Source: Zeus faber
Taxonomy: Eukaryota > Chordata > Actinopteri > Zeiformes > Zeidae
Direction: 5' to 3'
Assembly: GCA_960531495.1 (NCBI GenBank)
Contig: OY482865.1
Span: 14,835,787-14,899,786, forward strand
Length of the DNA stretch: 64,000 nt
The notes beneath the pieces are model-generated. The model did no database searches. It saw nothing but the letters and a program-made list of their open reading frames with translations, and was not told the DNA's origin. Below, in pieces: positions 43,806-55,504 of the stretch; position 1 is the stretch's first letter, and every line of letters begins with the position of its first letter. The translations under genes and the position numbers were made by a program.

Positions 43806-44507
43806 CTGTAGCCTGGAGGAGAGATGGTTACATAAACAAGCTCTGTTGTCCTCTCTGATCCCCCCCTGGTGTATCAGCACCGGTCTCCTCCTCTCACTCA
43901 TCTCCTTATTACCTGCGGTCCTCATTTTTGTTTTGTTTGTCTTTCTTTTGATCACCCTTCGCGCCATCTCACCTCCTCCTTTATTCTTCTCCCACGTCAT
44001 TGCGTTATGGGTTATGGGTTGTGGGTCAGGGTGCCGACCCTAGCCGCTAGTATACTGCTGCGACCGAAAGCCGTGTCTTAAGAATTGGGGATTGAGGTTG
44101 AGGTGTCCAGTGTCCAAATTGAGTTCTGGCCTGTTAACTTGTCAGCATGCACATTACCCCTGACCATTTCACTGATGAGAATTTCTGCCGACTTTTCAGT
44201 GAAAAATATTTTGCAGGCAAAATTCAGTCTGAGGGGAGTAATTTTGGAAATTGAAACAATAGAATGGAATTGTGTCCGTGTTCTAAATGAACCCATCCGT
44301 AGGTGTTTTGCTGGAAAATTCAAACGGTATGTTGAGAAGCCTACCTTAATTACTTAATTTGGCTTTGTCATATTTGATAATTCCATTTAAAAAGCTGGAA
44401 ACGTTTTGCTTTTACCAATACAAAGCACTGCAGAATGAATTCATTTTGGCCCAAAGGATTATGTTAGCATTGTCTGCAGCACAACCAGGGGATAGTTTTA
44501 AATAAGT

Positions 44508-44765
44508 TGGGGGCTTTGTGGTTCAGTGCCGCCTTACGACAACGCGATCCCAAATCTAAATCCACCGCCTGCCCTTGTTAGTGCTCCACCCCAGCCCCCC
44601 ACCTGCACTCATCTCCCCCGGTGACTCTGCTGATGTCACTTGTTCTTAATGAAGGCTCTGCTGACGCCGACTCTGATGTACAGTCGGTTTGACTACTACT
44701 GACAAATGTACTTAGTGTATGTCGCTTTGGATGAAAGCGTCTGCTAAATGACGTAACGTAATGTT
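44508..44765 (+). mobile_element. SINE with L2-type 3' tail
   Basis: The 3' end reads GTCGCTTTGGATGAAAGCGT followed by CTGCTAAATGACGTAACGTA, the tail shared by L2-type LINEs and the SINEs that use them in fish. The 5' part (GGGGGCTTTGTGGTTCAGTG then CCGCCTTACGACAACGCGAT) resembles the tRNA-like head of fish SINEs. The tail (44721-44765) is secure; the 5' border is less so. Confidence 0.65.
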
Positions 44766-44778
44766 ATCGCATTCTTCT

Positions 44779-44779
<1 letters not shown>

Positions 44780-44821
<42 letters not shown>
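44780..44821 (+). repeat. (CA)n microsatellite
   Basis: About 21 CA units, 15 bp after the SINE tail. Confidence 0.95.
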
Positions 44822-44822
<1 letters not shown>

Positions 44823-45068
44823 CCCCACCTTTCCTCCTCACATACCAGAATCTCTTATTTCATATCTTACCGCTACCTTCCTTCTAATTCTTTCTCCCTC
44901 TTGCATCTCCTATATTTCTGCTGAACAAAGGAGCAGAAGCGGAGTGATCAGAGAGAAAAATAACCAGGAGCTTGCTATAGAGCGGGAGATAACGCTAACC
45001 TCAAAAACTGGTAGCCATGGCAACATCCTGGCAACCGGGGGGGGGGGGCGGCCAGTTCACTTGTGGTT

Positions 45069-45099
45069 AATTAAAAGGTTGATCAATAACCTTTTAATT
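45069..45099. other. perfect 12-bp inverted repeat
   Basis: AATTAAAAGGTT (45069-45080) and AACCTTTTAATT (45088-45099) are exact reverse complements around a 7-nt loop. Confidence 0.75.
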
Positions 45100-45375
45100 G
45101 CATACTTGTACATTGTAATGCAGAGATATTGCTCTCTTTCTTACTCTTCTTATTCCTCCACCCTTTCTCCACATGCTCTGTTGTTTTTTTGTTGTGTTTT
45201 TTTTGCCCCCTGCCGCCCTCTCCCTCTCTCGGTCCCCTCCCTGAGCCGAGGACCAGAGGGGGGTAAAAAAAAATAAAAAATGCCGGACAGGCGTACAGAA
45301 AGGCTCCTTGAGTTGATAAACAGATCGCGCAGAGCAAGGATGACTTAGAAAGAGGAGGAGGAGGAGGAGATGGAT

Positions 45376-45376
45376 T

Positions 45377-45414
<38 letters not shown>

Positions 45415-45416
45415 GA
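45376..45416 (+). repeat. (GA)n microsatellite
   Basis: About 20 GA units with one GC interruption, preceded by a GGA-rich stretch. Confidence 0.9.
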
Positions 45417-45664
45417 CGTTCATTGTGAATTTCAGCCCACTTTTATCCTGCCGCTGAGCCTGCCGGGTGTATAGTCATGACAGAGACGGAGAACTTCAGC
45501 CATTTTGCAGAGCCAAGGTCACAGGGTGAAAAATACTGTTGGAGCGAGAGGGTGATGATGAAGGGGAGGGAGTGAGCCAAAGAGGGTTGTGACAAATTTT
45601 GAGGATGTAGACATGAAGCCAGTGTGGATGGAGGGAGAGCAGTCATCTGACATGCAGGGAACAC

Positions 45665-45702
45665 AGACACACACACACACGCACGCACGCACACACACTC
45701 GT
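45665..45702 (+). repeat. CA / GCAC simple repeat
   Basis: CA units with three GCAC units in the middle. Confidence 0.85.
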
Positions 45703-45874
45703 GCACACAGATAGACACTCAGCGACAGGTCAAGTCGTCCGTACTCTGCCCTCCCGCACGCCCTCCTCTCTTTCCTCAGGCGTGTGAGCGCTGTCATGCT
45801 ACGCCATCAAACACAAAGTCCTCTACACACGCTGTCTTCCCAGCAGATGAGTGAGTGTGTCTGTGGAGTGCACG

Positions 45875-45898
45875 TTCACACACACACACACACACACA
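45875..45898 (+). repeat. (CA)12 microsatellite
   Basis: Short CA tract. Confidence 0.9.
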
Positions 45899-46051
45899 GC
45901 TTGCCTTCATTAATTGCGCGGTCACTCCCGAGCGTTGCTTTTGTTTTTTGCTCTGGCGGCATCTTGCTCTGTCTGATTATCTTTTGACCGCGGATAGACA
46001 CACACACACACACCAACACACATGGATGAATCGGCTTGCGTTGCATAAGGC

Positions 46052-46052
<1 letters not shown>

Positions 46053-46088
<36 letters not shown>
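46053..46088 (+). repeat. (GT)n microsatellite
   Basis: About 18 GT units. Confidence 0.95.
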
Positions 46089-46090
<2 letters not shown>

Positions 46091-46456
46091 GTATTGTGTG
46101 TTTCCACTGTCATGATCCATTCAAGCTGAATGCCGTGGCATCAGTGATGGTGGTAATTCAGGTGTGTGTCTTCTGTGTATGCGGTAGCGTCAGTTGCCTG
46201 TACGCCCACATGGTCTGTTTCCATGGTTACAGAATGCCCCTCCCTTCACTTAACACAATCACTCTCACACACAAACACACTGTGTCTGGTTTACCAGTTA
46301 CTTAGTGCTAATAGCACCTTCTCAGCTTCCTGCCTACCCCACCTTTGACATACACACACACACACCAAAGCACTAACATTAAATTGGTCAGTGTGTGTGT
46401 GTCAATTTATTACATGTAACGGGTTACAAGATAGCCTCAGGTCATTTCCTGGCGTG

Positions 46457-46482
46457 GGTGCGTGCGTGCGTGTGTGTGCGTG

Positions 46483-46574
<92 letters not shown>

Positions 46575-46584
46575 TGTGTGTGTC
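46457..46584 (+). repeat. (GCGT)n tetranucleotide repeat
   Basis: About 25 GCGT units with GTGT interruptions near the start. Every unit contains a CpG in an alternating purine-pyrimidine context, so it is a strong Z-DNA candidate. The reading frames across it (poly Ala-Cys-Val-Arg) are artefacts. Confidence 0.95.
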
Positions 46585-47048
46585 AGTACAGAGGGGGTCA
46601 TATTAGCCGTGTAAGCCGGGGTTGAGTAGCCTCGCTGCCGCCTCTTTGATGGGAGAACATCTGTTGGCTGCGATATGAGGCTGGGGACTCTTTCTCATGC
46701 TCTTTCTTTCTCTATCTCTCTTGTTCAGTTGTAAATTCCCCAGCTGCTCTACTTCCTCCCCATCCGCTAAAAACCCTGTCCCACGCCACCTGTGCAGTTT
46801 TAATGCATAATTTATCTTCTAAGTAACCACATCCAAGAAGACTCATCCCTCCATCCTTTCCTGCTTTCTTGCCTCGCCGGAGTCTGGCTGGCGGTTGAGA
46901 ATTGATATATTTTTGCCAGTTTGCTTTCCCTTTTTCCCTTTTTTATTTCAGGGAATTGAGAGTTGTTTGGGCTAGTGGGTCCGGACAGTGTATGAAAGTA
47001 TACAAATCCATTTTGATCTGTTTTAACCTTCTCCTTCCTGAATGAATA

Positions 47049-47771
47049 TACACAGATCAGCCACAACATTAAAACCAATGACAGGTGAAGTGAATGACAT
47101 CTCGTTCCAATGGCACCTGTTAAGGGGCGGGATTTATCAGGCAGCAAGTGAACAGTCGGTTCTTGAACTTCATGTGTTGGAAGCAGGAAAAATCGACAAG
47201 CGTAAAGATCTGAGCGACTTTGACAAGGGCCAAATTGTGATGGCAAGATGACTGGGTCAGAGCATCTCCAAAACAGCAGGTATGATGGGATGTTCCCCGG
47301 TATGCAGTGGTTAGTACCTAAGGAAGGACAACCGGTGAACCAGCGACGGGGTCATGGGCGCCCAAGGCTCATTGATGCGCATAGGGAGTGAAGGCTTTCC
47401 CCTCTGGTCCGATCCCACTGAAGAGCTGCTGTAGCACAAATTTCTGAAAAAGTTAATGCTGCTATGACAGAAAGGTGTCAGAACACACAGTAAAAATGTC
47501 CGGGAATGTTTTTTTGGAAGATGAGTTCAAGGTGTTGACTTGGCCCTCCAAATTCCTCAGATCTTATTCCGAGCAAGCATCTGTGGGATGCGCTGGAACA
47601 ACAAGCCTGATCCATGGGGGCCCGACCTCTCAACTTCCAGGACTTAAAGGATCTGCTGCTAACGTCTTGGTGCCAGATACCACAGGACAGCTTCAGAGGT
47701 CTGGTGGAGTCCATGCCTCCACGGGTCAGAGCTGTTTTGGCGGCACAAGGGGGAGTTACACAACATTAGTG
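47049..47771 (+). mobile_element. Tc1-like transposon, internally deleted
   Basis: The left end reads TACACAGATCAGCCACAACA then TTAAAACCA, a well-known fish Tc1-like terminus. The DNA-binding part is recognisable (DLSDFDKGQIVMAR, then a stop, then LGQSISKTAG), with TGA where the family usually has Arg. Homology runs to about 47495 and then jumps to the C-terminal part (FKVLTWP; LQDLKDLLLTSWCQIP-like; RVRAVLAAQGG), so the middle with most of the DDE domain is deleted. The right terminus is lost: after ACAACATTAGTGTTGTG the sequence becomes a TG microsatellite. Confidence 0.92.
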
Positions 47772-47876
<105 letters not shown>

Positions 47877-48094
47877 TTGAGTTTCCGTTAGGAAAAAATT
47901 GGTGCCTGTCCTGGAAGATTTCAATTTCCCGGACAAATGGGAGAGATTCCGGTCAAATATAATCTGTGTTTATTGAGCTTAAAATCAATTGATAGGCAGA
48001 TAGGCAGGCTATATCATGAATGCATGTGGATTTATAATATTTGTGAATGAATATTCAAAATAAAATAAGTCCCGTCAGTTAATGCCATTTAAAA

Positions 48095-48445
48095 AAATAT
48101 ATATATATATATTATTTGAAATCACAACTGAGTGTATATATGTATACATATCCACACATACATACATACATATACACATACATACAATACAAATTTATAC
48201 ATAAAATACACATACTTATATATGCACACCTACAAACTGTACATATATACAGATACATGCATATACACATGCATACAATACACAGATATATATATACATA
48301 CAATACACAGATATACACATACATACAATACACATATATATATATATATACACACATACATATATATGTATATATACATGCACATATATATATACAGATA
48401 TACACATATACCTTTATACTATATGTATATGTATGTATATGCAAT
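48095..48445. repeat. AT/ACATA-rich cryptic simple repeat
   Basis: About 350 bp made of TATA, TACA, CATA and CACATA units in irregular order. It gives 110-127-codon open frames rich in Tyr, Ile, Thr and His on both strands, which are artefacts. Confidence 0.9.
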
Positions 48446-48894
48446 ATTTGCAGTCACTGAAATGGGGTCTGTTCATGCTTCTGAGATATTTAACATACAT
48501 ACACTGATCATCTAGAGGGTGATCGAAGTATTCAATGGAATTCCTGTCCTTCAATGATCACACCAGACACAAATTTACGTTGGAGGAGGGACCAGGTCTC
48601 ATTTTGGTGTGATGAGGTGTCGATACTGACAGTGATAAACCTGCTGTAAAGGGGTTTTTATAGCACTGTCAAATTGGCCTGTTTGGCTGACATGTTGTGG
48701 TACCGTGTGGCCTTGCGATTTCACAAGCGGTCAAATTGCTGCCATGTCTTAACTCAACAATTGCACTGTTGGCTCCCAAGGCCACAGTGGTATGCATGCG
48801 TGCTGTGAGCCCCTAAAGTACACGTGTCTCTCAAACATCCATTTTATGGGAGTGTTGTGGCCAACGCAGCTAAGCATTTAGACTGAATAGGAGT

Positions 48895-49494
48895 GTGGGA
48901 AGGACAACACGCCCCTCCACGCTTAGCAACACACACGTATCTCCATCCAGTAAATCATCCCTACGGCGCTCCCAGCAACCACGACCACCCATGTCTCACT
49001 CAACACACCACAGCGATGGCAAGCCACCTGGGGTTAATGCACCATCAGCATCCCCCTTAACCTTGGAGGCAGGCCTGTTGGGGTGGCAGATAGGGTTAAC
49101 GTTGTCGCCTAACAGGACTCTTCCATCCATCTCCACTCCTGTCAGCAACCTCCCCCCCCCCCCCACTCACACAGTGCACCAGAGCCAGTGGGCGGCTCTG
49201 ACACCTGACAGGCCCAAGTGTCGGGCCAACGAATGCCGAAGAGAAAATACCTGTTCTTCTCTTGTCCCTGTGAGAAACTTTGGTATCCATGGATACCAAA
49301 GTGATACCCCGGTGCACAGTGTGAAGTTCGTCACAGTAATTTTATCTCAAACCAGCTCTGATAAGACCAAAAACCCAGCTCTCAACCCCGGGCACAGAGC
49401 TTGTCAGTCAATCAAAGTGCGTCATACCTCCATGTGGCCTCTGAGGATTTTCACCAGACGCCAGCATCTCCGTCAGATCAGTCATTGTCCATGA
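48895..49494 (+). other. 199-codon open frame, unassigned
   Basis: The longest frame not explained by a repeat. It starts at GTG-rich context with MGRTTRPSTLSNTHVSPSSK and is Ser/Thr/Pro-rich, which is typical of chance frames in C-rich DNA. No domain, signal peptide or membrane segment. It includes the 26-bp palindrome. It could also be the relic of a transposon. I do not claim it is a gene. Confidence 0.15.
49277..49302. other. perfect 26-bp palindrome
   Basis: The two 13-base halves, ACTTTGGTATCCA and TGGATACCAAAGT, are exact reverse complements with no spacer. Confidence 0.9.
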
Positions 49495-51735
49495 GACGTA
49501 TTTTGTTTTTCAAAGGTCTCGTTTGAAAAATGGACATTTGCACTTAGGAAAGATGGAAGATTGGAGGGGCTTCCTTTTTCAACGTTTATGCTCAGGGTTG
49601 ATGGAAGGTTTTACTAAAATGGTATTTGAAGGTATGAGTAACTTGAGTGTGCTCATGCTCATCCCCAACTCTCCAACGAAGGCAACACACCTGGAATGAA
49701 AATGCTGCCCTGTTTTTAAACTGGACAGCTCTTGGTAACTCATTGTTATATGTAAAAAGTACACTAATGCAAAGGATGTCATGTTGAGATGTCTTATGCT
49801 AATTATTAGGGAGCTGTACAGTAAAGCCCGGTCTCGCCAAACAACTTCACACACCCGTCCGTCAGTGCTATGTCCATAAAACACCTCCAAATGCTTTGGT
49901 TGGCAACAGCAACCACCACAAGTTCAATGATATTATTCAGTGGGCGTCTTTCACCGGTGTGCCGTTGAATTAGTCCCACTAAACCTCCAGAAAGATCCGC
50001 CTGCGCGTTAGCTATCTCGCACCGGCACCCCAATGGCACCGGTTCCGTGCGGTCCTCCTCAGTGGCTCTTGATCCATCCCCAGCTACTGTCCCGCGCCAT
50101 ATGCGCCTACCTAGTGGCTCCCCTAACTTGCACTGTCAATGCATGCTCAGTGCCACCGGTTCCGTAGAATAACCCCAACCTTGTTTTCTGAAGATCCATC
50201 AACTCACAATTCCCAGGTTGTGTGTTATTGTGGTTTCCTGTCTTTCAAAATTGTGATATATTTTTGTTTTGTTTTTTTGTGATCTTTTTAATAAAATCTG
50301 TTGCTGGTTATTGGTCCTAAAAGGGGGGAGTAACTAGGGAGCTTCTGGTGCCATAAAACTAAAGCGGCATTGGAAAAATATTCACTATTCTGTTCTATTC
50401 TTTGATTTGCCTGGATTAAAAGGCTTAATTAATTGCCCTCAGGGTAGGGGGAGGCGGGTGTAAATTGATTGCGTCTGTGTAAAAAAGCCAGAATACATTA
50501 ATAGAGGATTTCAAGGCCGCTCACACTGTTGCAGCCTCTAAGGACCTATTGATTTTCGTCTTTCATTTGCAGTTTTCAAACTGGTGTGTAGGATTTTCAT
50601 GCTATTAGCAATATTTTCAAAATGTCCTTTTTTTTTTTTAATGTGTTATGGTATTGAATATTTTGTACTTGACTTTAAGTATATTTTTATCGTACTTATT
50701 GAGCAGTGGTCTTAGTTTCCTGTGTGCCTCAAGCAGTAGGTAAGGGGTTGGTCAGTCTGGCTCACACATGACAGACGGATGGAGTCACAGTCTGCATTGC
50801 CGAGCAGCGCGACCCAAGGTGGAGCAATCCTCCGTCTTGTTGATCATTCCCCTCCTTTAATATCTTCGTCAATACAGACTGCATCATTGAGCTACGGGGA
50901 ATCCAGGGTCTCCCTCCCCGCTGCCTTTCCCACCCAGTCGCCTCTTAATACGAGACTCAGATTAATACGGACACAGATTTTCAATCAGACCTTTTCCTCT
51001 TTGCCACTCAAGTTGCCTTTCGGGGCCTTTTCTTTGCCGTTTTTACAATTTGGCTGCCGATTGTCGTGTTATGAATCATTTTCATATGGATGAAATTCAC
51101 TTTCACCTCTGTTATACTCTATATCGGAAACTCTACTCATTTGTCATTTAAATATACAAAAAAAAAGTTTCCGATAAGCTAATCTTTTGCGGTGTGTCCC
51201 TAAGTTTGGTCCTTTACTGTACAAACCAGCCTTTCTCTGTTCAATGTCAAGACTTTCTGGGCTTCCCAGGACAAGGGCTGAATATAAACTGTGTTGAATT
51301 TATCTGGAGAAAGACGGGAGTTAAATGACCCTATCTATTCAATTACGAAACTATTCCCCACAAAAGGACATAATCAGAAATATAATAGGAGCCAAATTAA
51401 ATCACAAAATGAAGCCTTATGAATAGCACACTCCTACTGATTTCTACACATGCGGCTGGATAATGAATTAACAATGGAAGCATGCTTCATCCCATGTCAA
51501 AGACAATGGGGGGTGTTTCTGCTTCAGCTAGTTTCAGACATCTGCAGAGTTGCATAAGTTTGGCTAATTTGTTCAGCAATACATGTGTTTCTATCAGAGT
51601 AGAGGAACTTTCTGCCCTGGCAGGCTGGATAAGCTCCCTACAACCTGCCGATCAATTCTGCTTGAATGTTTTCCTCTTTAAAGCTGGGGGCCACATTTGG
51701 TGACTCTCAAGGTCGATTTGGCAAGGATTTGAGAT

Positions 51736-51796
51736 GGGGCGGGGTCGTGGCCGTCCAGGTTAGTCGCCTCTCGCGGAGAGGCACGTTCTCGCGAGA
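51736..51796. promoter_or_regulatory. GC box and TCTCGCGAGA element
   Basis: GGGGCGGGG at 51736-51744 and TCTCGCGAGA at 51787-51796. The latter palindrome is a known core promoter element of housekeeping and bidirectional promoters. There is also a CCTCTCGCGGAGAGG inverted repeat at about 51768-51782. Together they could mark an intronic promoter; there is no transcript evidence here. Confidence 0.35.
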
Positions 51797-52086
51797 GCTG
51801 GAATACCACGAAGCTCAGTCTGTTTTCCATCTTCATATGTGTGCTATGTATGGGGCATCAAGTTAGTGGAGACCGCGTGTTGTTACTCCGCAGGTCGTCT
51901 GTGTGTCCGTACCCGTCCGCCTTTGTTTATAAAATAAAGTTATAGGTTAGAATTCTATTTCAGTTGAGCAAGCGAAAACTTTTGGAATTGACACGCTGTC
52001 AGTTGTAATTATTATTTAAAATGGATGATTGTTATATATGTTCTCTAATATGTTCTCTTCCGCCACAGTTTGTGTTTGTATACAAG

Positions 52087-52210
52087 CTAGGGGCGTGCAT
52101 CTCTCCCTAATAAGACGATCCGATACGTATCCAGATACATGGGCTACCATGTGATTCAGAGACGATACATTTTAATACGGAGCGATGCCATGCGATCTGA
52201 CAGTTAACGT
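52087..52210 (+). mobile_element. possible hAT-like MITE left end
   Basis: TAGGGGCGTGCATCTCTCCC then repeated CGATACG/GATACAT motifs, as in fish elements with this left end. The right end was not found. Confidence 0.4.
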
Positions 52211-52888
52211 AGACATTGATTTGCCATTATGAATTAGAATAAGACAATTCTATAAAAGTTCAACCTTGCGTTTATGACGATTATGTTCAACGGCATGAAA
52301 GTAGCATGACCTGTAACACTGGGCACATTAGGGCACGTATTTTGCACCGTGCACAATGTGCACAAGCACTGAAAAAGCGAGTTTTTGTATAATATGGGAT
52401 CTGTACAGATGGCTGGACGGCCAAATCGGCTGTTTTTGCTCGGAATGGTTATGTTCTCCCTCCTCTGCAACACTTTTGCAACTATTCTCAGGAGGCTGCT
52501 AACTGCAAGAAACCCAGCTGGTTAGTGAAGGAGTAAAGGAGCAGAGTATTGCTTTCGAGGATTTATTATTTATTATTTTTTTCTTGTTTTTTTTTACACC
52601 CTAATCACTTTCGAAAGGGAAAATAAATATAAGCGTGAGAAAACTCCTATCTTTTTATTCTGATATTTATCTGTCAAGATTCAGGATTCGTTCCCAGTAT
52701 CAAGGAGGCAGTTTGCACTTACTGGTCATGAACTAACTCCAGTTTGAACCAGGAGATGAAGACGCTGAAATTTAATGCTGTCCCAAGGCCGGGGGTGGGG
52801 GGTTGAAATCTCCTTAGAGCGCCTGTCGCTGTGTGGTGTTTTTCATGGAGCACACCGCCAAAGCAGCCGTTCCACTTGGGTGGGCTGG

Positions 52889-52916
52889 GGGGGGGGGGGG
52901 TGTGTGTGTGTGTGTC
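52889..52916 (+). repeat. poly(G) plus (TG)n
   Basis: A 13-bp G-run followed by eight TG units. Confidence 0.9.
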
Positions 52917-53367
52917 ATTGAGGGGTGGTGAAGGTCATCTTCACCTTTCCTGCCACTTCGCTCAGCGAGTGCTGAGAGTACCTGTTGTCCTCTCAACCCT
53001 CTCAGCCCCCTGCTTAATGACCTGCCGCTCTGCCTCTTTCCTTCGCTGCTTTTCTTTACCGCCCTGTCACCATGCCTCCCCGTCTTACACCACCCACATG
53101 ACTTTTCTCTCTTTCGCACCATCTCCCTTTACTCGCTCTTCCACGTTTGCTCTTCTCAACTTTTACCTTCAACCCTCCTCAGCCCACTATTTCATTACCG
53201 CTGCTCTCTTGCGCTCTCTCTCTCTCTCTCTTCCCCCCCCCCCCCGCTCCCTGTAGCACGAGTGGCTGACTGTAGTAGCGGTACAGGAACAAGAGTCACA
53301 TACCTGCGCTCATGTGGAACAAACAAGGATGGTTGGCTGCTCACGGAAGGTCGTCTGCCCTGGGCAC

Positions 53368-53523
<156 letters not shown>

Positions 53524-53800
53524 TGCGACAGAGGGGGCGCATTATGTCTAAGAGCACTCGTGTCAGCTCCGCTTCCGCCACAACTTACCCGGTGGTTGTG
53601 CTTGTGCCTGTAACCTCTGCGCATGGTGGCCGGCGCGCGCGGCCGCGGCCGCCTTGCCCACTCAGCGCGGAGTCAGAGGTCAGACTGCGTGACTGCTGCG
53701 CCCCGGCGTCCACGGCGCCAAACCCACCCACCCCCAACCCGACAAGGCGTAGTGATGGTCGCCGCGGTAATGAATGATGACACGCTAATCTGTGTCAGCC
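53524..53800. other. CpG-rich patch
   Basis: Includes GGCCGGCGCGCGCGGCCGCG at about 53629-53648 and dense CpGs to about 53765. It may be an intragenic CpG island. No promoter or exon was recognised. Confidence 0.45.
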
Positions 53801-54196
53801 CCGATCGGTCCTGCAGGTTTGATTAGAAGCCCGGCCGTGTCCCTTTAACCGCATTGTGTATTGCGGGTAACGTTATCACCGCGGGGGGGTGTTGGTTTGT
53901 GTGTGTGTGTGTCGTTAGCCTGCATTCACACACACACATGCTAGCCTAATGCTGCTGAAGAAATCCTGTTCTGGAGGTTTGCAAAGCATAGCTGCGTTTT
54001 CGGTCCTCATTAACCTTAGATGCCCCCAATCCTGTGAATTCTGCCCCGCTTCCTTCCTTCCTTCCTTTTTTTCCCCCCTCCAACACCCCTTCTTTATTTA
54101 TGCGTTTGCGGGATGAATAATTGAATTTAATTGTGTGGTGTGACCCTGTCTTTAGTTGGCCAGGGCAGCAAGGCACAGTGCACGTGTAACTCGTTC

Positions 54197-54232
54197 GGTG
54201 TCAAATACTTTTTTTTTTTTTTTTTTTTTTTT
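54197..54232 (+). repeat. poly(T) run
   Basis: About 24 T residues ending in CCTCCTTC. Confidence 0.85.
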
Positions 54233-54299
54233 TCCTCCTTCATTCAACTTGACAATAATAGCAGTTTCCTGCCCACTCAAAAGTTCTCCCGCAGTCAAA

Positions 54300-54560
54300 T
54301 CAACCCTGTAAATGTCTAGTCACCGCACACCTCAATGAGGTAATTGCTTTATGTTAGCATGCCAAGGAGCTATATTTAAAAAAGACATGGGTGTAATTAG
54401 ATTGGTCCCCTCGGTAGTGCTGCTGTGCAGAAGAGGGAGAAGGGGGGAAAAAGGCAACACTAAAACTTGCTAATCTAATTAGCTCCATGATACCATGCAG
54501 TTAAATAATTAGCTGCAACCTAATTGGCTGATGCCATTGTACTTTAATGAGACGGTCTCT
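54300..54560. promoter_or_regulatory. candidate conserved noncoding element, homeodomain-motif rich
   Basis: Low-repeat, AT-rich DNA with at least five TAATTA/TAATTG-type cores: GGTAATTGC (54340), TGTAATTAGA (54391), TCTAATTAGC (54474), ATAATTAGC (54506), CCTAATTGGC (54518). Dense homeodomain cores in unique sequence are typical of developmental enhancers. Function is inferred only. Confidence 0.35.
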
Positions 54561-55331
54561 CTGCGTGTCTCTCTCGCTCTCTCTCCCGTCTATCTCTTCA
54601 TCAATATCCTAATTTCAAAGCGAGCCCGTCCCAACCAACGCCGGCGGAAATGAAAGGTAACAGACCGCGTGCGGGGCTAAAAGCAGCCAAGCGGGAGCGG
54701 CGTGGAATCGCCACCCAAACTCACCATGGCCGTGTGAACTGGCCGTCCTCTCTCTTCCTGTCGTCCTCCATCCCAGCCCCAGTCTTCTGGGAGTTCGTCG
54801 GATGTGTTTACATTTTTTGCATGCACTCGCATGGATGTACACTGGTTGTCGTTGACGCTACAGCCAAGCATAAACATAAGCACACACGGAAATGTATGCG
54901 CACGTCAGGATAGCGATTTGCATTCCATCTGCATGCGTGCAGCTTGATATGTGGCCAAAGGCAAAGCACTCGCTGCTGATGAGCCTCCCGACCTTGACGC
55001 AGCGTAAAGAACGTGCGGCCTGCTTCCACTTACGTGCTCGCAAATGCAAACGAACACGCGGCCCCCGGGTCTTCCTGGGGGGACGGAGATGCCTGCTCGC
55101 GGTTTAGCGTGTCGAGGGCGCCGTCTTTGAGACGTTTGCAAAGTGTGGATAATCGCAGCAGCGTGCGTTGCAGCGGTTTGAGAAGCTGACGTGTGTTTGA
55201 AGTCCCGGTGCAGAGTCCCGGTGCCTCGCCACTCGAATGATGTCACGGTTTAAAACAAAAACGTTTAGAACGACGAGATGGACGAAGTGTGTTCCGATGC
55301 CGGTTTTTCCGTTTTCAACGTCTCGTAACCT

Positions 55332-55350
55332 TGTGTGTGTGTGTGTGTGT
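55332..55350 (+). repeat. (TG)9 tract at exon B acceptor
   Basis: A 19-nt TG tract ending nine bases before exon B, where a polypyrimidine tract would normally be. In transcript it is a UG repeat. Confidence 0.95.
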
Positions 55351-55359
55351 TCACAATAG

Positions 55360-55501
55360 GTCTGGGCCAACTACGAGGAGAAGCCGGTGGAAGAAGTGGT
55401 GAACGTGACTGAAGAGAAGGAGCGCGTGGCCAACTACAGAGCTGTCTACGTCACCGAGATCACAGACAGCCTGCACTTCTACGCCCAGGATGTAGAGACA
55501 G
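55360..55501 (+). CDS. snd1: snd1 internal exon B (SN4-Tudor linker and start of Tudor-SN5)
   Basis: This is the next coding exon of the same snd1 gene. It encodes [16 protein letters not shown], then the EEKER segment, then [18 protein letters not shown], which match the SND1 linker after SN4 and the first strand of the extended Tudor (Tudor-SN5) module that binds symmetrically dimethylated arginine. The last codon is split, with its first G at 55501. The donor is GTAGTG at 55502. The exon is 142 bp, phase 0 in and phase 1 out, so skipping it would shift the frame. Its acceptor is unusual: instead of a long pyrimidine tract, a 19-nt TG tract (55332-55350) ends nine bases before the exon. A GT tract (55505-55528) starts three bases after the exon boundary dinucleotide. 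The following exon (expected to begin near TQLEKLMENM) is not in the remaining 8.5 kb. Confidence 0.96.
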
Positions 55502-55504
55502 GTA

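Larger units (their letters stand above)
44822..47046. other. intronic sequence, simple-repeat rich
   Basis: No gene. It carries a stem-loop (45069-45099) and a series of short GA, CA, GT and GCGT repeats listed separately. Confidence 0.5.

Noticed and set aside
48112-48515. Tyr/Ile/His-rich open frames on both strands
   Set aside because: They come from the irregular ATACAC simple repeat.
49579-50039. Two minus-strand frames with ELVVVAVANQSIWRCFMDIA-like sequence, thought of as a Harbinger-type remnant
   Set aside because: The similarity is too vague to name a family; no termini found.
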